A stretch of DNA of 64,000 bases from Chalciporus piperatus (GCA_038093975.1 JBBPTG010000014.1:124001-188000); one strand, 5' to 3'. Shown: positions 1 to 12,147, counted from the first letter of the stretch. A program made the numbers and translations. Notes: generated by a model from the sequence alone, not told the origin.

Positions 1-202
1 GTACACCACATACTGAAAACACGGGGGACATTAGCTGAAATATACGACAAGATTCTTGCTAGAAATGTAAGATGCCGGAATGACGACGTTCGGTATACGG
101 TGTGATCTTCACCAACCTTGAGCCTGGAACGCTCTCATGCTGTTGTCACCCGGTAGCGCCCAAGTTTTGGGGAGGCTGCGAGGGGAGCTGCCGCCTCATA
201 GG

Positions 203-1329
203 CTACTCCTCGTCGTCATCGTCGTCGTCTTCGTCCCCTTCCTTCTTCTCTCCGCCAGTCCACTTTCGCTCCCACAATGGGGTGGGTGCGTCAAGCTGGG
301 GGCAAAGTAACGGATGATCAACTGGTAAGGCACTACGAGCCACGTGGAGTCGCTGCATCAAAACCTCGCGCTCCGCTAGCAACTCGTGCACGTGGTCAAT
401 CGCTAGAGTCGTTCGAGTATGAGCTTGGAAAGCGAGTTCGCACGACGTGACTTACTCTTCGACAACACGATGTTTTCGCTTCTTGGCCCCGACCTTCCGT
501 CTATCCTCTCGCTATCATCCTTTTCCTTTCCCTTTGCCCTTCGCCGATTCTTCGCTTTGCCATTTGCAAGCTGGTCATCTTCCGCTAGACAAGCCTCCCT
601 AAGAGCCGGCACAGTTTCGCAAAGAGCGTCGTATCCTCTACGAATATTTGCCCTCCGCTTCTGCTCAGACTGGATGTGATTTGCTTTCTTCTGGGAGGGC
701 GACAAAAGGGCAACTCTATTTGGAGGTTGTGTTTGTGCCTCTTCTGGAGGCTCCTGAGAAGCTGCAGATGAACGATGTCGTTTGTTGGATAGCTTTACAT
801 CAGGTGGGGGAGATCGTTTCGCTGCCGGTAGGTTAGGAGCATGAGTGGATGAAGATGAAGATGCTAGCGGATCTATGGATGATTGGGAAGACGAAGACGA
901 GCCACGATCGTATGAACGACCTCGAGTTGAATCCGCAGTCGAATTGATTGTCTGGTAAAAGGGAGACTGTGGCGCTTGACTCCGAGAGTTGGGTGCGCCT
1001 GAACGAGTAACTCGCCCGGTACCATCGGCACTGATACCCAAGGATCGATGAAAACGATTCGAATAAGAAACGGAGTGAGGATTGGGTGGTTGTCGATATG
1101 CCGACGTCGCCGAACTCTCTCCAGCAGAATACGCCCCGAGTGGATACCGCCATTTTTCCCCGTCCAGTGACATGAGATCTCTTGTAGCTTTCGTGAGCGC
1201 CTCAGTTCCGTGTGCTGGAGGCATGTGTTCATGAGAGATTTCGAGCTGCATGTTCCAGTCAGCAGGGAAGGCGGTCGAGTCGAGGAAGGACTGGAATGCA
1301 CGGGACTCTGATGGCGTTAGCAGAGACAT
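203..1329 (-). CDS. bHLH transcription factor
   Basis: Two exons (456..1329 and 203..402) around a 53-nt GT-AG intron give a 357-aa protein. Residues 1-200 are Ser/Pro/Arg-rich and disordered. The bHLH follows: the basic helix HIQSEQKRRANIRRGYDAL, a long Lys/Arg-rich loop, then helix 2 rebuilt across the splice as SENIVLSKTIDHVHELLAE, a short leucine-containing coil and an acidic tail of consecutive Asp/Glu. The His-Glu-Arg pattern of the basic helix (H..E..RR) is the E-box-contacting signature of the family. The start at MSLLTPSESRAF is chosen because it is the first Met and gives a compact hydrophilic N terminus. The role is inferred as a nuclear E-box-binding regulator, possibly Ino4/Cph1-like; the regulated pathway cannot be read from sequence. 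The long intergenic region upstream (2.1 kb) probably contains its promoter. Confidence 0.88.
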
Positions 1330-3426
1330 CTTTCCCCGTGGAAGGTATAGGAATTGGCGTTTCCCGTTGTAATACTAGGAGGGAAGCAAGAGCGACGGTA
1401 TGTCGATGCGGTTGCACTGAATCTGAGTCGATGTCTCTGTGTTTCAGCAGCTGAAGCCTTCCCCACAGGGTATCCGCTTTAGGAAGGTCCATGTGGCTGC
1501 GCACCATTGGGCTTGGCTGCGTCAAAAACTCGAGTCCTCGATCTCACAGCCAAGTATCACAAGACCTAGCCTGCGAGGTGTACTAGTACTTATACTGATA
1601 TCCATCCACTGAAGGAGACCGCTGTGTTCCACATGTCTGTCTTTGGGCGGTGATAGCAATCCAACCTCAGGTGTATTATGATCGACAATTCAAGTTAGTC
1701 TCGAGCCGACGTTCCAGGAACCCCGAACCTTCCGCTTCCTAGAACGAAGCTTCCGGGAAGGCTTCGACCAATACGGCTGGGAGACTAGACTCCAATAGAA
1801 CTCCAATTGGCTTGAGAACCCGCACCCCCGGGAAAGTTCGGACTCATCGGATTCAGAATCATTTGATATCGATTGATCGATGGTCGGGGGGGACTGGGTA
1901 ACGTTGGGCGTCGGGGCATATTAATTACCAGCTCTCAACGCCCCAGGCTTGAGCTTGAAGCTTGAAGCACCAATCCCCATCTCTCATGTGATGCTAATTT
2001 TACTACCTCGGAAAAGGAACTTTTTTGCGACACGAAAAAACAGAGGCTTGTCAGGATTGCACGTGAATTTGTGACCTATTCATGGCAACAGCGATCTAGA
2101 TTGAAGAAACCTCGGAGGCACGAGGTCGTTATAAGGGGACAGTAATCCGATATTAGCTTACTCCGGATAAGAAGAATGGAGGTTAAAGTTTGATTGAGCT
2201 ACATGCTACTCAATACTACAATACCTGGTCGAGATGAATTTGAAAAACATTGGGCTTTGGCCTTCGAGTAAGCCCCGAAATTTCATGGTACTGCAGTATT
2301 CATTTTAAGCTGTAAACTAAGCTTCCTGATCCAAAATTAGGAACAGCATGCGGCTGCGAGGAATAATATGGGGGACAGCCAATTTGTCAATAAATAAACA
2401 GTGTTGTCTCGTGTCATAACGGGGACAGGTGGATACCTGTGGATACTGGGGTGAGAAAGATGGAGCAACGGATCATCGTACACATTGATACAGTCGGATG
2501 CCAGGGGCCATCATCAAGTCGCGACTGGAGCAAGGCTGGAGGCATAATTCATGCACTGTCATCGATTCGTCTTCCAGCCACTCCCATAAGCAATCTCGAA
2601 TGTGCTGTTCTGTCTTTTCAAGAGGCAGGCACCAGACCTTGGCCCTCACCATACAGCCGAATGTGGACGCACGTTGGGGGAAAGGACCGGAAAGGACCAA
2701 ATGTTTTCCTGTGTTCAGTAAATGCCAGGATGATGCGTAGCTGGCAGGCACATTTAATCGTCGGTTCAAGTGCAGGTTGCCTGGTGGGCGCCGTGTCATA
2801 TGAAGAGATATGAAGGCGACCACGGCTTATTTTGACATTCATTGGCAGCTAACTTATCTCGCGGTAAGTAGACTGTGGATGGATGACATCAGAAGAGTCA
2901 AAGGACAGATTCTGGCACCCACTGGCTGGCACTATTATCCTGCCGCTTGCTATCTGTCCGAGGCTCGAGCGGCAAAATGAGCTGTCAGGAGAAAAAAAAA
3001 GTCAGTCGAGTCTGCAACACAACATAGTGATTCATCTCGCTCACTAGGCTTCCGATGACCGCGATTGATACCAAACACAGCTGGCTATCTATGTAGATTA
3101 ATACGGAGGTTTGACAAGCTACGGTCACGAATCTATGTTGAACCTTCGTGAAGTAGGGGATGTGAGTGTAAGTGTTACATGGAACAAACGATGCACGGGA
3201 TAGAGCGGTGTGACGAGGCTGAGAAAGAGGCGTGGTATAGTTAAGAGATGTCGATGAGTAATGTAAGAGAGAGGTCCATGGATGTCTACGTAAACAGCAG
3301 CCTCGCCATTAGATGGAGCGTGGAATGAAAGACAGCCATGAATCTTTGCCAATCGAGAAATTCCACGGCGAGCTTAAAGATCGCGCTGCACCCGGGGCGC
3401 ACGAAGAGCTGCAGTGATGCAAAATA
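1330..3426. other. Intergenic region upstream of the bHLH gene
   Basis: About 2.1 kb between the bHLH start and the 3' end of the Nudix gene. Short open frames on both strands have no recognisable domain, codon pattern or splice structure. A stretch near 1740-1775 has closely spaced GAA/TTC trinucleotides in both orientations and short GCTTGA repeats occur near 1950. Neither is strong enough to name as a regulatory site. Confidence 0.5.
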
Positions 3427-4050
3427 CTACCGTGGAGGCGCCAACGACGATAGCGATAACCCTTGCGCGAGTTCCGGTTTCCATGCGACTCTTCGCGATG
3501 CTTCAGCGTAGTCGACCCATTCTCTTCTTCGTTCATTGCTTTCTAGCCAGTCTTTATCTAGAGACGAAACTTCGAGTTCGTAGAAGTGATATGTTGTTGA
3601 CGGTGACTTGATCGTTGTCACATAACGTGTAATTCTGCCACGTACGCCCGCTGGAATCAAAGAGCGGAGGCAGAGAGGGTAGGATATTCATCAGGAGATG
3701 AGATGACGGATAGAGGGACAAAGGGTGAGACCTTCTTCCAAGGCTTCCCGTGAGGCTGCGGCCTCCAACATCACATCTGTGGGCTCCCAGCCCCCTTTTG
3801 GCACTAAAAAAAAGAAATCGAGTCAGCGATGAAGACGATGGGAGGAAGCAGGTTCAGGCAAGGGTCAGCGTGTGTGCAAGTGTGTAGGCCCGTGCCGAGG
3901 ATAAAGGAAGTGGGGGCGCAAAGAACGACACGTACAAACCCACAAGTCTTGGCGTTTCCGACTTGTAATGACCAAAACTTTGCCAGCGGCGCTGGTGATC
4001 GGAATGGCGCAGCAGACCACGCGAGGCACATCACGTCCTTTCGTGCCCAT
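3427..4050 (-). CDS. Nudix hydrolase, Aps1-like diphosphoinositol polyphosphate phosphohydrolase
   Basis: Three exons (3936..4050, 3732..3803, 3427..3650) encode 136 aa, the usual size for fungal Aps1-type enzymes. The first exon gives RVVCCAIPITSAAGKVLVI and RKRQDLWV. The second gives LPKGGWEPTD and the start of the Nudix helix AAASREALEEAG, completed across the second splice. The third gives GVRGRITRYVTTI, a conserved YHFYELEV strand and the C-terminal ERRREWVDYAEA segment. The two Glu of REALEEAG are the expected metal ligands. Family knowledge: cytosolic hydrolase of diphosphoinositol polyphosphates and diadenosine polyphosphates. Start chosen at MGTKGRDVPR, just before the conserved first strand. 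Both phases are conserved across the introns (132 and 81 nt). The first intron is longer than its neighbours. Confidence 0.9.
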
Positions 4051-4915
4051 TATTAAAGTTGCAGAAGTGCGGTGCCGGCGTGACTTTAAGCTGACGTGTG
4101 TGTTAGAAATGCTTTCACTGAACGCTGTTGGTCTTACAATATGTATGTCGTAGGCCCGGGAGGAGGAAACTAGTGGCAGCACGGTGGCCGGATGAAAATG
4201 AGCGTTCCTGTTCAAGCAATGAGATATACGGACCTGATCGTGACGGTTGGAATTCTTGACTCAGGCCTAAAGGGGCACTACCGAGGGGCAATGCAAGTTC
4301 AGGGATTCGCTGCGGGGAGACGGAGTTGCTGTGAAGGAAGCAACGTGTCGAGAAAAAGAGTGCAGAAGAGTTGTAGAAGAGTTGTAGAAGAGTAGAGCTT
4401 TTCTGCAAGTTTTTGAGTGGAAGATGGTCGTGTGTTTGAAATTACGCAGTGGCTTTCATTAGGTTGGAAATGTACGAAAGCGGACCAACGGGGTTGCCAC
4501 AGTGCACGCACGTTCGCCGGCATCGCCACGGCAGCCAGCCAGTTGGCGCCGCAACCCCTGGATCGAGACTTTAATCCATCCATCATCGATGAGTTCTGGG
4601 TTGAACGTTGAATTCGCGTTCTCACTCAGAAGAGCTATCTCAAACGGGCAAACTTAGTAGGCACATGTGGTCGCCTCTAATTTAAACGGTTCACGGCATG
4701 TACTTCCACTACCAATCTCGGACAATTCGATCTATCTCAAACCACCTGGACTCGGGGCGATTTGACTGATCAATGCAAGTTACACAAACACTACATCAGA
4801 GCTGTTCTGCAGAGATCCAACAGATTCAGATGTTTGAGCGTGCTGGAATACGCTCGCCACCTGCCTCGCCATGCATGACGATGTGGCTCCGCTCTACCGA
4901 AAACATGCGAGATGT
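4051..4915. other. Intergenic region between Nudix and ZIP genes
   Basis: About 0.87 kb that should hold the Nudix promoter and the 3' end of the ZIP transporter transcript. The only structure seen is a short tandem repeat at 4361-4395. No coding sequence is supported. Confidence 0.5.
4361..4395. repeat. Short tandem repeat, period 11
   Basis: The 11-base unit AGAGTTGTAGA occurs about three times in tandem, with a partial diverged copy at the left. It lies in non-coding DNA 0.3 kb upstream of the Nudix start. Confidence 0.7.
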
Positions 4916-6898
4916 CTATTCATTCCATCTGGAAATTGTGCATCACAGCGTGAGAGCAGATCAATGGAACATCATTTTGTTGACTTACGCCACTAAGAAC
5001 ATGCATAACACTCCAAAAGCCATCGCAGCGAACTTTCATAGTTTCATTAACTCCGGTCAATTTATCAGAAGAAGGTTGCCATACCTCCCGCAGTGCTTGT
5101 GCTCCGCTTTTGCTCTCCGCCAGTAGCCTAATTGGCACGGGGAAATTATTAGCACGAACCGGAAGAATTGGTCAAAGCTCACGTTGGTAGCACAGCAACA
5201 GCGCCGATGTACAAAAATCCTCCGGCGACAAAAGGAATCACCTTCGCCAGATCAGATGAATTTACCGAAATTACGCGTATACAAGTCAGGAAACGTACCA
5301 ACTCTGCGGGCTGCACTGTGGTGCCAAGGATGCCGGAAGCGTCCTGCCTTACGCCCGCCGCTAGATCGACAGACACTGGATCCGCGCCGGAAGACGAGAA
5401 GTTGTGAATTGCTATACCCATGAATGTACTATTGAAGGCAATTAGATTGGATGCTCAGCGTCCAGCCGTCGACAAATGACTAGTGTCACTCACCCAACCT
5501 AAATAAATCGTGGGCAAAATCTGGATTTTCAGTAGCCTTGAAGAGTATGAAAACGTACGAATGCACCGATGGCGGTCACGAATTGCGATTGCATAGCTTG
5601 TCGCTTGGTGAATCCACTCCGGACCAAGATAGAGTAATCAGCAATTTCGTGGGGTATCTCATGCGCAAAACAAGCCAGGGTAGTTGTTGCACCAATCAAC
5701 GGTGAAGAGTAAAAGGAGGCAGCCATCCTGTACAAATGAGTCAATATGGTAGACACAGCAACATCAAGAACTCACGCCAGGCCATCAGTTCTATTGGAAT
5801 GAATTTAGTATCAGCAACAACGTGGAGGGGGGCAATAAGTCGCACATGTTGTGGACGAAGTCACCAAAAAGGTTCAGGTAAGCCGAGAGCTTTGAAGGGC
5901 CAGTTGCTGATTGTACAGGATCGACTTTCTCTGTTTGTTCATTTCCGGATTGTTTCTCGCCGCCTCTAGACCGCAGACCATCAGCAGACGGTGTAATGGA
6001 TACCCCAGAAGCAGCGGCGTTGGCCGATTGGTCTGCATGCGGGTGTGAGTGTGAGTGGCCGTGCGAATGACCCTCAGCTCCTTCATCACCGCCAAGAACC
6101 CGCAAGGTCTTCTCCATAACGAAAAACGCAGAAAAGCCGATAAAAATACCAAGGCTATCCCATCGGTAATGAGATCGATCGAGTTGTCAAGTAACCTTTA
6201 CATACCCGATCAAGATGTTTCGTTTGTCTTCCACCATTACGAGGTGGGCACCCGAATCTTGATGTTCACCCAGAAACGCGTGGGGAACGAGGTGTAAGAA
6301 AACGTCAGACAGGAGGCCACCAGTCTGAAGAACCTGTGAGTTTGTCTAATTCATAAGCTTGATGGAAGGTGAGCTAACGGCAAACGCGGTCATGGTATTG
6401 AGAGTGTTTGCATCGATTTCCGCCGGAATAAATGCAAGAATAAAGTTAGGTACTCTGAAACGTTGGCAAGGTATGAGCAAAGCAGGATTCGAAATCGTCC
6501 ATGGACTAAACACAACGTACGAGCTGATGTAAAATGTTCCCAAAACTGCCACAAACATTCATGAACGTGTAAGACGTTGCAAGGAGATCAACTAACCTGC
6601 GTTCCAGCCTGGGCCAAAGGGGAATAACCAAGCAAACACCTGCCGCATGATGGGAGATTCATTGGCCTCTACAGCGCGTTTGAGGTCGTTAAGCTTCTCC
6701 ACTGCAGCACATTCATAAATTTCGGATTCCTGCTCGTCGTTAACATGTTTGGAATGAGTGCACAGAAGACAAAAGGTCTGTTGCGATATTCACCCGTACG
6801 ACAAGCTTGTGTTCTGAACCGAGCACAGTGTGAGAGGTCAACGCGAAACAAAGCAAAAGAGCGACGAATAATATGGTATATCCTCTCGAGACTCCCAT
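4916..6898 (-). CDS. ZIP zinc transporter, KE4/YKE4 (SLC39A7) type
   Basis: I resolve 14 exons encoding about 415 aa. The protein starts MGVSRGYTILFVALLLC, a signal-anchor-like segment, followed by membrane helices, a cytosolic loop rich in His (GHSHGHSHSHPH) and then the ZIP core. The core has HNITDGLA (TM4) and HEIPHEIADYSIL (TM5 metal site), GTFMGIAIHNF, FLYIGAVAVLP and the end LLAESKSGAQALREF...MFLVAWNE. The usual HEIPHEIGD carries Ala in place of Gly here. By family the protein moves zinc from ER or Golgi lumen to cytosol. The gene contains very small exons: 25 nt (6521..6545), 15 nt (5776..5790, encoding the TDGLA core) and 5 nt (5494..5498, encoding V and part of G). All keep the frame and rebuild conserved residues. 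It is divergent from the HD-domain gene, sharing about 170 bp of promoter DNA. Confidence 0.92.
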
Positions 6899-7067
6899 TT
6901 TGAATCTGAGAAAAAGTCGACGAGAGAGTTGGTATGCCAGATGATGCTTGTATCCAGGCGTGTGACGTGCAGCTATGCGCCGGAAGAATTCCGAATTCCG
7001 ATGATTCGCGTCCAAAACGCGTGCCAGATCCTCGTACGAGCACAACCACGAGTTCTCAAACTTGGAC

Positions 7068-7992
7068 ATGAATGCAGACACGTATCCCTCAGAAACGGAA
7101 CAGCTTGCTCTCGCTGCGGCGGAGAAGCTCATGGTCACTACCATGGCCCGCTACGATCCCTCTCACGACGCGTTTCACGGTATGCACACCCGCGCCACTC
7201 AGCTGATTTACTTTGACCCTCGAGTTCGCCCCCAGTCCAACGCGTAAGGAAGACGGCGCTATCACTCGCGCGCTCACTTCCACAGAGTAACCCTGATTTG
7301 CTAGTCATCGAGCTCGCCGCACTCTTGCATGATGTATTGGACAAGAAATATGTTTCGGCTGCTGAAGCGGCCGATCCTTATGCTTATTTTCTACCCTTCT
7401 TTCAATCGTTAGCCACCGATCACAAGCTGGACTTGATCTCGAACGGCCGGGCCGCACTGATCGCAAAAATAATGGACAATGTATCTTGGACGACGGAGAA
7501 GAAACTTCGCGAAGGCGGAAAGATTGAAGAGTGGCACAAAACATGTGTAGAGCTCCATTGTGTCCAAGATGCCGACCGATTGGATGCAATTGGAGCTTTT
7601 GGTAGGTGACAGACTTTCGGCGAAAGCTGTCTTGCTCATTTCGTCCCAAGGAATCATGCGGTGCGCCGCATACAGCGCTGCAGTAAACCGGTAGGTTTGA
7701 GTTTCTTCTTCTTCACAACTCTAACAACTCTCACAAAATTTCAGCCCACTGCACGCACCCCCGGGTCGCGACGATACCGCGATTCAACATTTTTATGATA
7801 AACTCCTCCACATACAGGATAGACTCAAGACCGAGCCTGGAAAAATGATGGGTGCCAAACGACACCAGCTCGTGAGTTATGATGCTGCCATCATCCTAGC
7901 TCCACGTCTACATATCCACATGTTTTTTGTAGATGTTATCCTTTTTGGAGGCTGTCGAGGATGAATACGCAGCCATGCCAACAGGTTCTTGA
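7068..7992 (+). CDS. HD-domain hydrolase (YedJ-like)
   Basis: Exons start 7068..7179 and 7236 onward, with four introns in total; stop at 7990..7992. The protein begins MNADTYPSETEQLALAAAEK. The metal-binding pattern is HDAFHVQRV (first His), ELAALLHDVLDKK (HD doublet), CVELHCVQDADRLDAIGAFG (last Asp) and a C-terminal helix RHQLMLSFLEAVEDEYAAM. Length (about 230 aa) fits the small HD superfamily of which bacterial YedJ is a member. Family knowledge: metal-dependent phosphohydrolases acting on nucleotides or phosphate esters; the substrate is unknown here. The correct acceptor of intron 1 (after the CCCCCAG at 7235) is decided by the conserved VQRVRKTALSLARSL. Transcribed away from the ZIP gene from a shared short intergenic region. 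Confidence 0.88.
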
Positions 7993-9185
7993 GGAAGGGA
8001 TTTCATTGTCAGACAGAACGCCATAGGATAACCATCCTGTATTGATGATACCCGGTGTGTCTCTTCAATATCCAGGGTACATAGCTCATCAAAGAGTACT
8101 ACCCTTCGACGCGTCATTTTATGAGCAACTGTCTTAGCAGCCTCCCCGCTATCACTTCGACCAACGCTCAACCCTGCCTAACCTTTGCTCGCTAGTGGAA
8201 ACGATGATTCGGAATGAACAACCCTGATAGCGCCTTGCAATTAGATGGACAGGGATCCATGAATACAGTCCCGAACAATAGATGTGTCACAGGTACATGT
8301 TGACCTCCTCATGATTTGAGCCATGCGTGGCCGTCGGAGGAATTACAAAACACCACCGTTCCCAATCTGACGACACACTCTGCCAATTATGCACATTGAC
8401 ATACTATTGCCACCAGCTAACGCTCGTGGCTTGTCATAAATCCTCCCACTATGTGATATGGAATCATAGGGATCCGTTAACCCCGTTGATATCAGTGATA
8501 AGCCTCCTTGGAGTCCTCTTCGAATCCCAAATGCAGTATCCGTGGCTCTCTTCCACTCGTCGCTAGGACATCCCCATCGACGACGAGGTGAATACACCTG
8601 CCAACAAACATACTCCGAGGTGACAACGAGACCTAAGGCACCAGTGGAAGGAATTCTTCGTGGACTGGTGGTCAGGAAACAGATGTGTCAGCTAACTTGG
8701 AGAGGAGAAGGTAGGAGGCGGAATCAGTAATCAAGTACTTGCTCGTGTCTGACGCTATTCTCGATACAGCCGGTCGATGGTGTATCAAGGCCCCTGTTCG
8801 GCAAGCTGACCACATACTAGGCCCGGAACCTGAGGGAAGGTGTCATGTAGGAGAAGAAAGTGCTGGCTCCTTTGAGAGTCATGGGGACAATATCTAACAC
8901 TGGCTGTTAGCTTATTTCGCGAGACTTGACAAGTGTCTGATAGTATGGCCGGAGTTCCCGAATGTTGCGCTCAAGGGGATCGAGCCAGTGGGACATCATT
9001 TCAGAACGAATAGAATACTTACCAGTTCCGAGGTCACATGGGACCGGGAAAGGAATCGCTTTCCGCTCACTCGGCCAACACTCGGCTATACTATTCCGAC
9101 GTGGGTACTTGTTGGTAGAGTCACTATATCCACTGATAATACTGGGACAAAATACATGACTAGCGAGTTGAGTGAACAGCCTTGC
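7993..9185. other. Convergent intergenic region
   Basis: About 1.2 kb between the convergent 3' ends of the HD-domain and PEX11 genes. No open frame here has a recognisable domain or consistent splice structure. It should contain both terminators. Confidence 0.5.
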
Positions 9186-10382
9186 TTAAGACTGGGTCAC
9201 TTCTTTTTCGTTTGGGATAGCAAGATCATCTCCAGCTGCATCAACGCTGCTGCTCACTTTTGGAGACGGAAGGGCAGTGGCTTTCCACCCGCTCCTGAAT
9301 GCAGCCACAACATTGATGAATCCGAAAACAGTAAGCCATATCTAACAGAGGTCCAAATGTAAGCAGTGCCTTGGCTCTCTGAAGACTAAGGACGTACATC
9401 GTTGGCGAAGAGGCCTTGTTCCAGGGACCTACGCGACAATTGAGAACATGACGAATGGTGGATGAGGAAACTCACCAATGGACGGCCACCGGTAAGTTGG
9501 CGGAGTTGGCGACAACTTCGTTCCAGAAAGAGTCCCATTTGCTCCGAAGATCCTCTTTATCTTCTGGGGTAATTCCTTTGCCCTTCCTTAGGGTTTTCTC
9601 TTTCATGAGAAGCAACTTCCTGTCCTCCACCAGGTGAGCAAACTGGAGGATGACGTACATCGCCCACGCGCGGCAAGACCACATGGCAAGGGTACCAGCG
9701 TTCAATTTGACTGGCTTTGTGTTCGGTCGCACAAGCGACATGACTGAGGGTATCGTTGCCGGAATGAGGTTGTGAGCACGCAGGTAATACAAGTGCTCCA
9801 GAGGGTAGTACGCCAGCATGGACCACCCTTGCAAGCGTTCGATTGTAAGGAGAGCGCGAGTCGGCGGAGGATTTCTTTCCATGGAAATCATCCACTGCAA
9901 GATGGGGAACAAGCCTGTCCGATCCGATAATTACTCGATGATCAATACCAAGAAAGCGCGTTCACCTACCCCAGAACCTGCCAAGCATTTTGAAGTCGCC
10001 GATAATGCTAGCAGAACTCGAGAACGATGCAGCAACACTACTAGTAGGTTCTTTTCGAAGGCCGACTCGGTGCTGGAGTTTCGCTCGTGCCAGTAATACG
10101 GGTGCAACAAGCTTCAGGGTATATTGGATTAACTAGAAAGAAATATGAGCTTCGTACTGGGTGACCAAGGAATTTCTTCACCGAAAACAGCTTGCTGAGT
10201 TGTTCGAGTGTTCATGAGCACAAAGAACCAGGAGAAGAAACGATACGCAACTCGGTACCACTCCATGTTGACAAGTATCGAATGAGATGAGTAAGAATAT
10301 CCGAGGGCGGGACGTGTGCGAATACCCCAAGCGTTGAATCAGTGAGACTTGCAAGAGCGCTGCCTCTCGCTGAACGGGACAT
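9186..10382 (-). CDS. Peroxisomal biogenesis factor PEX11 family protein
   Basis: The start MSRSARGSALASLTDSTLG lies at 10382. The reading frame is rebuilt over several introns: YLSTWSGTDKLFSLIQYTLK, KLVAPVLLARAKLQHRVGL, RFWGLFPILQWM, WSMLAYYPLEHLYYLRA, WSLEQGLFANDIWLTVFG and INVVAAFRSGWKATALPSP, ending in VTQS at 9186. The order and spacing of these segments match PEX11, a peroxisomal membrane protein that tubulates membrane and drives peroxisome division. An amphipathic N-terminal part is followed by hydrophobic C-terminal segments. A 13-nt exon (10182..10194, residues KLFS plus one base) is needed to join YLSTWSGTD to LIQYTLK. The DNA between 10383 and 11066 is its likely upstream region. 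Confidence 0.88.
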
Positions 10383-11066
10383 GGCAAACTAGAGTGCGGT
10401 CAGAGTATGGTCTACAACTTGAAGTTGACTCGTTGCGAACAAAAGACGCGAAAGATGCGTTAGCATGACGAGTTCCACGTGACTTGTTGGTCCATCCAAA
10501 CTCGAGAACCCTCAGAATGGTAGTACGTTCGGTAATACTTTCTAGTCTACCTCTTCCCACTGTTTTCGTGCTATTCAGAACCCCTCAACGACAACGGGAC
10601 AATGCGCGGAGTCCGGATATATTCTGTAACACATCGAATACATCTTAGCATCAACATTGCACTCGAAACTGCTCACGCCGCTGACCCCAATGCCAAATAC
10701 AGAACCGAACTTGACCGGTTGACCGCGCGTGTTTAGATTCCTTCTACATCGCCGGCTACGGTGAGGCGTGCCACGGGACGCGGTAAGGACTTTCATTAGA
10801 TGCTCGCGGGGACTTGCCTGATCGAAACAATTATAGAATTTGGTCCGCAAGCCAGCCTACGACAGTATAGCCGCCATGGGATTCATGAACTACACGACAG
10901 CACATTACATTTATCTCCCCGAGTCGGATCGAGTCACCGAAACATTTTGATTTCTTCACTTACGCAAGGAACAAAATGGCTGTTGTACATGTCGATACGA
11001 CCGATGCAGTGCAATAAGAATATCGATTCTTCAATTCATCTCCCTATTCCCATTCTCTTTCATTCT
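10383..11066. other. Intergenic region upstream of PEX11
   Basis: About 0.68 kb between the PEX11 start and the DUF427 stop. Open frames on either strand are unsupported. Nothing further recognised. Confidence 0.5.
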
Positions 11067-11962
11067 TCACTCCTGCTTTTCGCCATCAACCCAGACAGTC
11101 ACTTTCTCGTCATAGAATGCAACCAGGCCCGTGACTTTGATGCACTCAGCGAGAGGCGCACGATAATACCACACGATATCCTTGTGGACCTCCCCGTTTG
11201 GCAAGTGTACATTGAAGTAGTTTGCCCATCCCTGAACGCAGCATCAGTGCTGTCCCGTACCAAGTCCACATGATACAACGAACCTTGTAGGGACAAGCCG
11301 TGGTCGTGTCCGAAGGCCTAAAGAGGTCCACGCGGGCGTCCACGATGGGAATGTATGTCCTCCTGCGCAGCCCGGTTTCAAAGAGGAACATAGGCCTGTG
11401 CGTGTTTGCCACTTCAACGCCGTTCACCTCAATACGAACGTGTCTAGAAGATTGCAGAAGATCGAGTCGCTAGAGGGTTTGGGTGAGAACACGCATATAG
11501 GGGCTACTAGCTTTGAGTTCAAGGTCACCTTGTACGGGTCTTTCGGGTGCGCATAGATCATCTCGTCCTCTTCAAACCATGCATCGGCGGACGCAAAGTT
11601 GACCTTCAAGAGGCCGGCGAGCTCTTTGTGCTTTCCCTCACCAGTGAACCCGACCACAGCTTCTTTTGCGACCCGGTCACCGACCACAAGGTCGTAGGTT
11701 TTGGTACCTTCCTCAGGCTTAGCTTGGTCAGACTTGCGCAACAAGGAAGATGGCAGGTCGGACGACGAAAAGAAATAAACGGGATAGTAAGGATTCTCCC
11801 AACTGATGAAGGTCAATCAGGGTAGCTTCATTCAGGGGCTAGGACGAACACTAATTTGGGCTTGTAGGTGTCGACAATGAACTTGCCACTGAATAGCACT
11901 CTCACTCTCTTGGGAGAGTCTTCAACATAGGCTGCCTTGAAGGGCGGTTTGTCGTAGCTCAT
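11067..11962 (-). CDS. DUF427 (NTP_transf_9) domain protein
   Basis: Four exons encode about 260 aa starting MSYDKPPFKAAYVEDSPKRV. A first DUF427 unit contains VRVLFSGKFIVDTYKPKLVW, ENPYYPVYFF, SDLPSSLLRKSDQ, TKTYDLVVGD and FASADAWFEEDEMIYAHPKDPYK. The second contains HVRIEVNGVEVANTHRP, FLFETGLRRRTYIP, CPYKGWANYFNVHLPNGEV, DIVWYYRAPL and FYDEKVTVWVDG, ending in EKQE. Two copies of the beta-rich unit in tandem are usual for fungal members. The function of the family is not established; the NTP_transf_9 name is structural only. An upstream in-frame Met exists at 12040, but MSYDKPPF fits the family start better. It is codirectional with eIF5 and only about 185 bp downstream of its stop. Confidence 0.85.
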
Positions 11963-12147
11963 GATGGATAGATAACGGTGGAAGGTAAGAGCATCGAACC
12001 GAGATCGAAACGTAGTCAGTCTCACGGGATCCAAATTCAAATGGTAAATTAAATGTTATGACGTCAATAGCAAGGTCAATAGATCACACCATAACACAAA
12101 CTAATCCAGTCCAGACGGAAACTGCGGGCGCACGTATTGTGTGCGTC

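Noticed and set aside
1740..1775. Heat-shock-element-like GAA/TTC cluster
   Set aside because: Spacing between the trinucleotides alternates between two and three bases and does not fit the nGAAnnTTCn consensus over three units.
10800..11273. 157-codon plus-strand open frame
   Set aside because: Its right half overlaps the last exon of the DUF427 gene on the other strand and its left half is non-coding in character.
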